Assembly (NCBI GenBank): GCA_963930775.1
Contig: OZ005697.1
Span: forward strand, 2,728,001 to 2,792,000
Reading direction: 5' to 3'
Length of the DNA: 64,000 nucleotides
DNA from: Cliona cf. orientalis
Lineage: Eukaryota; Porifera; Demospongiae; Clionaida; Clionaidae
The notes under the pieces are model-generated. The model searched no databases, was not told where the DNA came from, and saw only the letters and a list, made by a program, of their open reading frames with translations. The position numbers were made by a program, and so were the translations under genes. Position 1 is the stretch's first letter. Each line of letters opens with the position of its first letter. Below, one piece after another: positions 58,301 through 64,000 of the stretch.

Positions 58301-60576
58301 GCTAAGTGGTATTGTCCCTAATTAGACTAATGAGTTGTTAAATTTCCCTTATGGTCAAACCCATTGGCAAGTGATTGGAGACTGCCAATTTGATGTTGGT
58401 TGATAGTGTACTTCCTGGGATGTAGCGTGCCCCTATTGGTACATGGTGTACATGTGTGCACATGCATGTACAATTTCATGCCTGTGTGTACGTGTATGTA
58501 CATGTGTGTATGTACATGTACATATGCATATACCACATGGATGTACACATGTCATGTATAATTACTCACAATGTCCTATATGCATACTTGTTGTTAGTTG
58601 CCTAGCAACCAAAATTTTTATACGCAATTTGCTGGCTATGGGGCCGGGAAGGAGTTGGGTCATCATAAAGTAGGCCAATGATGAACAGAGGTCAACTACC
58701 AACAAAATAGTTATCTGCCAGTACGTATCAGAGGTATATGCATACACTCACACACACACACGTACCTACGTACCCAGGCATCCAGCGTTGGCTACGGTGG
58801 TGCCGTGGGAGACCTCCTCTGGGTCCAGCAGGTGGCCAGCATCATGGCCTCTCACATGCTCATGGTTTGCCCCACCCCTTTTGAGCGCTCTCACCTCCTG
58901 CGACTACTGGCGGAGACCGGCTTCGGTAGAGGAAGGCAGTTCAAGTGCCATGGTAACTATTATTGAATTTACATGCATGCATATGACATAATATTGTATG
59001 TTTTTCAACTAGCAATGTAGATTTCTCTGGTGCTTTGTAACATGGTCATTACTTGAATTGATTATCTGTTTGCATTAATTTGTTCCTTGCATGCAAGTGT
59101 ATAATTACCAATAAGTTATAGTTGCTAGACCTTATTGGGGGTGCATCTTCACAGTGCCAAGGTGCCTTACACAGCATGCTGAAATTTAGCTATTGAAGGT
59201 GCATAAATCAAAAATCCCTTGTGGTTCTGTGTATAATTATAGTAACTGTTACATAATATTATTGTATCAGCTAGTCTAGTTTATCACTGAATCACTGCTC
59301 CAACCCCCAGTCTGCACTCTTGCCACTCCCTTATTCCATTCAACCCCCTTTCTCCCCAGCCACCCCCTCTCCCCACCCCCTCATTAGCTCCTGCGGTACA
59401 CAACCCTCAATAGCATAAACAATTAGTGGAGTATGTGGAGACCCTCTGTTGCCATGGTAACTGGGCTAGGTGGGATTCTTACAGTACCTTTGTCAAAACA
59501 TCTAGCATGTTGATCCAAAATTTAATTCATGGGATATTGCATAATTACATGTATGTCATTTGAGATGGCTCATTGGAATTGGAATGGAGATATAGAGACA
59601 GCATGCTTGTGTTTGTCCAAGGTAGTAAATTTTAGCCATTGTGTAGCCACAATACCCCTGAGGGCCACTGTAGTGGTGAATATCTTCATCTCATTAATTT
59701 TGTGTCAACTGTTGTGATAATGTGAGTATACTAATCCAGACAAACATAAACACATTCCACAGACAATTGTTCATTGCAAGTATTCAATTAGTAGCACCAT
59801 TGAAGATTGTTGGTTTAGCTTATTAATTCCTGAAAACATGTTTACTGTATAAATTCCAGTTGTTAATTATTCAGTTATGTACCAGTATTTCATTCTCCAG
59901 AATAGCTATTATGTCCGCCATAAATCTTATATCAACCATCCTAGACTAGCTTATACCAAGGGCTTATCTAGCCGCTAAGCAACATGCTTACGTGGCTAGA
60001 GAAGCGCTTGCTTATACTGATAATTAATTATCATGGCCTAATTAAGCAGATAATTCTATCTAAAGCCCAGAGGAATATTTTTTCTATCAAAATGCCAAAT
60101 ATCTCACTTCACTGTTTTTTCCCCCTGCAATACAGTGAATGAGCAAAAATACATTCCATTATTGAGTACCAGTTATCAGGGTTCTCCCCACACTGGTCTG
60201 TCAGTAAACTACAACCAGTTCCTAACTCAAATTTACCACTACTCACCTAGTACAAAACCTCATGGTCATTATGCATGCTTTGGGCACCACTAATCTCATA
60301 GTACAACCTAGGCATGCAGTCACATAATTATGATCAATCCCAGATTATCTGCCTATGCTATGCATAGCCCTACTGAGTTGGCTATCGTGTAGCAGACAAT
60401 GGAAGGCTGATAGCATTATATTATGTCTACTTATTTTTTTTGTGGCTACAGTGTTGGACTTTCATAATCTTCATCAGATGAGCCTTGTGCTGAGTGAGGC
60501 TGGTCTGGCCAGCGATGCTGCATTCACTGTCAAAGAACACTTCTCAACCACACCAGGGCTCAGCTCCCTCCCAGAG
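52237..60576 (+). CDS. SPG11: Spatacsin (SPG11) middle exons, six, located downstream of the C-terminal block
   Basis: Exons 52237-52332 (or to 52301), 52462-52510, 53457-53598, 58141-58222, 58778-58952 and 60452-60576. They encode CMCVWLIASLG, MSWSPFKLGLLL, FYEEFVLRSNYEECGNYL, DLLWVQQVASIMASHML and NLHQMSLVLSEAGLASDAAF. In order these resemble the vertebrate segments CLCVWIITS, LSVIWRTLL, MYELCMFFRNYKEAEAKL, MWLEDQVCFLLKLML and VKKLCILCQIL. In vertebrate spatacsin this stretch lies directly before the part encoded here at 3916. No exon here duplicates one at 3.9-40.9 kb. The first junction is off-phase unless the earlier donor at 52302 is used. The roughly 1,500 residues expected before it are not found between 43 and 52 kb. 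Confidence 0.75.
52462..52510 (+). CDS. SPG11: SPG11 middle exon 2
   Basis: Acceptor CCATTCCAG, donor CAGCAG|gtaatt; 49 bases, phase 0 to 1. It encodes YLETYNVAEDKIRFSA; the split GAG codon is completed at 53457. The other two frames have stops. Confidence 0.6.
52511..53456 (+). other. SPG11 intron ending in a polypyrimidine microsatellite
   Basis: Intron of 946 bases; 53336-53450 is nearly pure C and T up to the acceptor CTACCTACAG. No other feature is seen. Confidence 0.5.
53457..53598 (+). CDS. SPG11: SPG11 middle exon 3
   Basis: 142 bases, phase 1 to 2, donor CCTCAG|gtaaga. It encodes LQWMSWSPFKLGLLLISA, then QALTYFDLHNPLLSFLR. This resembles the vertebrate LSVIWRTLL ... GFQLFFKDSPLLLV segment. 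Confidence 0.75.
54965..55267. mobile_element. Short non-autonomous element, CAGGGCTTCATTTAG ends, 5-bp target duplication
   Basis: CAGGGCTTCATTTAG at the left and CTAAATGAAGGCCTG at the right (one mismatch) are flanked by ATTTT on both sides (54960-54964, 55268-55272). G-runs and C-runs flank a unique core of about 170 bases. Same family as 50526-50887. Confidence 0.85.
56037..56750 (+). repeat. Diverged tandem duplication, period about 440
   Basis: AAGGTCTTGTCCCTA, GCTCAGATTTAATT, TTGTGAAGCAAGTATTTA, GATATACTGATAGTACAGAG and CATTTGGGACCT recur in order in 56037-56290 and 56478-56750. Confidence 0.85.
58141..58222 (+). CDS. SPG11: SPG11 middle exon 4
   Basis: Acceptor TTGGACAG, donor GACAAG|gtaagt; 82 bases, phase 2 to 0. 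It encodes FYEEFVLRSNYEECGNYL, then REFNLSIDK. This corresponds to the vertebrate MYELCMFFRNYKEAEAKLLEF segment. Confidence 0.85.
58778..58952 (+). CDS. SPG11: SPG11 middle exon 5
   Basis: Acceptor TACCCAG, donor CATG|gtaact; 175 bases, phase 0 to 1. It encodes DLLWVQQVASIMASHML, then ERSHLLRLLAETG. This corresponds to the vertebrate MWLEDQVCFLLKLML ... LGKLLQLFVE segment. Confidence 0.8.
58953..60451 (+). other. SPG11 intron, no feature seen
   Basis: Intron of 1.5 kb. No repeat family or gene is recognised. Confidence 0.4.
60452..60576 (+). CDS. SPG11: SPG11 middle exon 6 (last visible before the permutation break)
   Basis: Acceptor GTGGCTACAG, donor CCAGAG|gtatgt; 125 bases, phase 1 to 0. 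It encodes LHQMSLVLSEAGLASDAAF, then EHFSTTPGLSSLPE. It ends in phase 0 with an intact donor, so it expects a downstream phase-0 exon such as the one at 3916. Confidence 0.75.
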
Positions 60577-62590
60577 GTATGTACACATACTATATACCGT
60601 AGTTAATCGAATACAACGCATGATCCAATTTAACGCAATAAATTTTACGAATTCTCATAACGGAGTGATTGACAGAAAAACGCACGTTTTTCAAAATTGA
60701 AATCATTCCATGCATTATATACAGTACATCCTGCATACATACCACTCTCTGCCTAAGTTGGACACATAACTATAATCATTGTAATTAATCAATGTGATTA
60801 GATCCTAATTTGTTGCTTTGAGTTCCTTAATTGTTTTATTAGGTCAGGGATTTCCCCCTGTCAGAGTAGTCTGGGTGCTAAACAGTTTCACTTGTGTAAA
60901 TAGTAGATTCCCATCTAATTAGTGGTTGCCTGCAGGCATTGGCTGTCCACTGTGAGAAAGTCATAATTGGAGTTAAACTACCACAGTGGTTGAATTGAAG
61001 GGAATACACTGTGGTTTCTAGCTGATAGTATTCCCACAATACTACAATAAATTTGAATATTTGAGCAGCTGTACCAATTCATGCATACTCTGTTCTAAAA
61101 ATAGTTTGTCACTATAAATACATTTGTAGCTTCCAACTGGCACTTGCCTTTAACTTTGAATTTCATCATTTTACTTCAACTGCTGCATGTACATCCACCA
61201 ATGGATTTCTAGTTCTACATGTATGTCCAGGAATAGATGATTCTAATAATAGCACCACCAGGCTTTTTTAAGAACATGGGACATGACTCCATACTAATTT
61301 ATGCTGGATCTAGCTCTGTGACCTGATTGGTTCCTGGCTGTAATTAAATCAGGTGTTTACTCCCAATGATAACTAGCAATTACAAACATATCCAATAGGA
61401 AGTGTAGGGTTTTTTTTTTTACCTCCCTTTTAGAGTGCCCATTTTATTCATTGGCTAGTTGGACATGTGCCCAAAAACCTGGAGTACCCACTTTGGAACT
61501 AATTGCAGTGTACCTATTAAGCCACTGTAATAAAATAACTGGTTTCTCAGACACATAGAAGCGTTCATAGCATGCGGGAGGGCGACAATTTTTTGCACCA
61601 TCGGATCAATGAATATTATCAATTGCATGCACAGAAAAAAGCTCATGATCCTATCATAGCCTTACCAGACTATGAATATCAATCAAAATTACTTTCTCTG
61701 GAACATTATGGACACATCTTTTAGTCTGTCACTGGTACAAACATCGTAGCTAGCTAACAACTGGACTAGCAGCTAGGTAGGCCTATAGGTCAAAGGTCGC
61801 GCACAAAAGAAAAAAAATTGCATGTTCAAATTTTCACAGCATGGAGCATATGAAATATACGAAAATTAACACCATACGAAAATTTCCTGCTATATGGTAA
61901 TTATGGTGTAACCTATGGTGAATTATGATGAAATAATGATGCAACCTATGAAGTAATTATGAGAAAATTCAGGGCCTCGCTGGAGCCTTTCTGGGACTTA
62001 AAATCAGTAAAATAGTAATAGTAAGTAGAGTATCTTATGTGTGTATCCAGCAAATACATTACAGGCTGAGTGCTACTTTCTCTGACAAGTACCGCTGGCC
62101 GAACTTCACGTATTCTCTTGGCTTACGTAATGCCATCGATTTTTAAAGCTATAACCTTGTGCGATATACATGTATAGCACGCATCATTCTGAAGGGCTCG
62201 CCCGCGAGACTGCAGTGTGCCATACTGCTACGAACCTGAGGTTTGGAAGCTGCACTGCGCTGTCGAGTTTGTCCCTGTGATTGAACCATCGAAATTTGTC
62301 ACTATTTGTAATCAAGGTTGTGAGTCCGTCTTAGATTCTATCTCCATGATTGTTGGCGCCAGTATCGATATCAATGTGTATGCATTATATTGACGACCTT
62401 TTACCACATGCACCATTACACTATGCAGCTGCTGGGAATATTAATAATAAAATATATATTCAAGTGTTTCATTGTAATAAACATATATTTTCGCTAATTA
62501 ACTTAATTAATTGACCTCACTATCGTAGTGTGCTAAATCTATTATAGTACATCTACTAGTTCAATATAAATCACTTTAGCTCAAACTGTA
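60577..62590. other. Spacer between the last SPG11 exon and POT copy C
   Basis: About 2 kb, AT-rich. A local cluster of CATACGAAAATT and ATTATGRTGNAACCTATG motifs lies at 61855-61960. No gene is recognised. If spatacsin continues to the right, this is intron with POT copy C nested in it. Confidence 0.4.
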
Positions 62591-64000
62591 TCAAATCACA
62601 TATTTTGAGTAGTAGCGTTCTGCAAATATCTGCTCGTTAGGCAGTACATCTTCCCTCTTCCTTTTCTTGTACCACCTCATCACAACAACTGAAGCTGACA
62701 TCATTATCAACAGGTATATCAGTAGCGTCAATATGTACCAAAATCCACAACTCAGAGTTTCCGTTCCCCATTCCAATGACGTCATCTTGAAAGGCAGTAA
62801 CAGCCCTTGTGAGAGCATTACAAAGAAACCTAATAGGGCATAAATGATGCCAGCAACCAGGCCCTTCATAGAGTAGGGTACTTGGGCACAGTAAAACTCC
62901 AAAGCACCAATTATAGCAAGCAGTTTAGAGATAGCCACGAGAGCCTCCAGTATAATTAACCATCTGTAGTCCAGGGTCTCACTCAGAAAGTTCAGGCTGT
63001 CATGTGATTTGTTAAAAATACAGGAAAGGGTGACATTGCTTGAAGGTTTGATGTGTGTGTAGTGTTGGCGAGCGTAAGTTATCAGTGCTAATATGATAGC
63101 ATATCTTACTATGAGTAATACGAAGGCTATGAAAAATTTTACGTGGCTTTGAAGGATCGGTAGACATGAATGAAACAGAGGGTGAACAATTACCTCATAG
63201 AGTGGTATGAGTAATAGTCCAGTTATCGAGTAGAAATTATTGAACACATACTCTGGAGTGTATGAAAGTACATGTATGAATATGTTTCTTAGGTTATTAT
63301 GTAGAGAGCGATTTTCAGTAGTCATACCAAAGAATGCACACCCTACCAAAGAGACCAAGACTACTCGAAAGAGAGTCTTCACATCTTCCACCTGTTCTGT
63401 CGTGAACGGTCCTCCATATTTGCTCTTACCGAAGTCGATACGAGAAGGAAGGTCCTCCTCTCCTGTGTATGTGAAGGCACTCCTTAGTCTAGGGCTCTTG
63501 TGCTTCAGTGCATACTTTATCACCCCATAGACTGTCTTGAATGGGTTTTGAGTCACCGGCTCCTTGATCAGTACCTTGTTGAATAAAATACCCAAGCTTA
63601 CAGCTAGAGTGAGCTTTAGACACACCAACAGGGGCACAAGTACTTTGTACTCCTCACTGATATACAAACAGGCTGTACTCACTGTAGCTATGCTACTAAT
63701 TATTGTCCATGAGTACCAAGTGATGAATGTCTTGATTTCGCTCGATGATGCATCACAGAGTTGGTCCACTCCGAACTGGATAATATTGGCTTGAAAACCA
63801 CCGTATCCCAATGCTAGTGGCACTAAAAAGAGATGCAATACCTTGCTTAGGTTGTGTAAATCCAGGCTTTGTAAGACGATCAAACTTATTGTCAGCAGTA
63901 GCAAGCTGATCCACATAGTGCACATACTAAAACGGATTACCTTGTATCGTCCAAACCGAATATCAGCTAGCCATCCAGCCAGTGGTATCATGAAGCCCAC
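62591..64000 (-). CDS. POT/PTR2-family transporter, copy C (partial, N-terminus off right edge)
   Basis: An uninterrupted frame of 469 residues reads leftward to its stop at 62591. The Met at the window edge is internal, and copy B shows about 75-90 more residues are expected upstream. It carries PLAGWLADIRFGRYKVI, FQANIIQFGVDQL, a cytosolic loop with TYTGEEDLP, an extracellular loop with two candidate N-glycosylation sites (SSNVTLSC, NKSHDS) and QVPYSMKGLVAGI. The C-terminus has a basic tail RWYKKRKRED. Unlike copy B it is intact through NNLRNIFIHVL, where copy B is shifted. It is probably a plasma-membrane proton-coupled transporter. It is intronless. Confidence 0.85.
   Translation of the reverse strand: MGFMIPLAGWLADIRFGRYKVIRFSMCTMWISLLLLTISLIVLQSLDLHNLSKVLHLFLVPLALGYGGFQANIIQFGVDQLCDASSSEIKTFITWYSWTIISSIATVSTACLYISEEYKVLVPLLVCLKLTLAVSLGILFNKVLIKEPVTQNPFKTVYGVIKYALKHKSPRLRSAFTYTGEEDLPSRIDFGKSKYGGPFTTEQVEDVKTLFRVVLVSLVGCAFFGMTTENRSLHNNLRNIFIHVLSYTPEYVFNNFYSITGLLLIPLYEVIVHPLFHSCLPILQSHVKFFIAFVLLIVRYAIILALITYARQHYTHIKPSSNVTLSCIFNKSHDSLNFLSETLDYRWLIILEALVAISKLLAIIGALEFYCAQVPYSMKGLVAGIIYALLGFFVMLSQGLLLPFKMTSLEWGTETLSCGFWYILTLLIYLLIMMSASVVVMRWYKKRKREDVLPNEQIFAERYYSKYVI

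Noticed and set aside
52237-60576. A spastizin (ZFYVE26) gene next to SPG11, which would join two partner genes
   Set aside because: First considered because of the helical-repeat look. The exon order and motifs match the middle of spatacsin better, and no FYVE finger or spastizin C-terminal motif is present.

Overview
The window is eukaryotic, intron-rich, AT-rich animal DNA. It has GT-AG introns of 0.1 to 12 kb, abundant (CT)n and poly-G runs, many short foldback elements, and exons of a spatacsin (SPG11) homologue. The compact repeat-laden style and divergent spatacsin fit an early-branching invertebrate, perhaps a demosponge. That placement is inference and has low confidence.

Layout. 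(1) 1-3171: two divergently oriented POT/PTR2-family (SLC15-like) transporter genes. Copy A (minus) runs off the left edge and copy B (plus) carries a one-base frameshift. (2) 3916-40886 (plus): 16 phase-consistent exons encoding the last 812 residues of a spatacsin homologue. Its introns hold a diverged triplication (8.35-15.6 kb), a 1.53-kb tandem duplication (18.7-21.9 kb), and a complete antisense hAT transposon (25812-28286) with an uninterrupted transposase. They also hold several foldback elements. (3) 41372-43093 (minus): a complete seven-exon gene for an unrecognised 258-residue protein, convergent with spatacsin. (4) 44087-45605 (minus): an intronless amidohydrolase-3 (YtcJ-like) gene broken by two frameshifts. 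(5) 45948-47722: a nested inverted-repeat complex with TTAA ends. (6) 48919-49150: one orphan first-exon candidate. (7) 52237-60576 (plus): six more spatacsin exons. (8) 62591-64000 (minus): a third POT gene, copy C, running off the right edge.

The main observation is that the spatacsin exons are permuted. The exons at 52-60 kb encode the stretch that lies immediately N-terminal to the exons at 3.9-40.9 kb. The junction is phase-compatible: 60576 ends in phase 0 and 3916 starts in phase 0. The same type of POT gene sits after 60576 and before 3916, and the first 313 bases of the window align without gaps to the last 313 (offset 63,687) at roughly nine identities in ten. The simplest readings are a diverged tandem duplication with a unit of about 64 kb, POT genes nested in a spatacsin intron and a 5'-truncated second copy, or an assembly misjoin. 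The window alone cannot decide between them.

All exon boundaries were read by eye from splice signals, frame continuity and resemblance to remembered spatacsin motifs. No alignment or database search was run.
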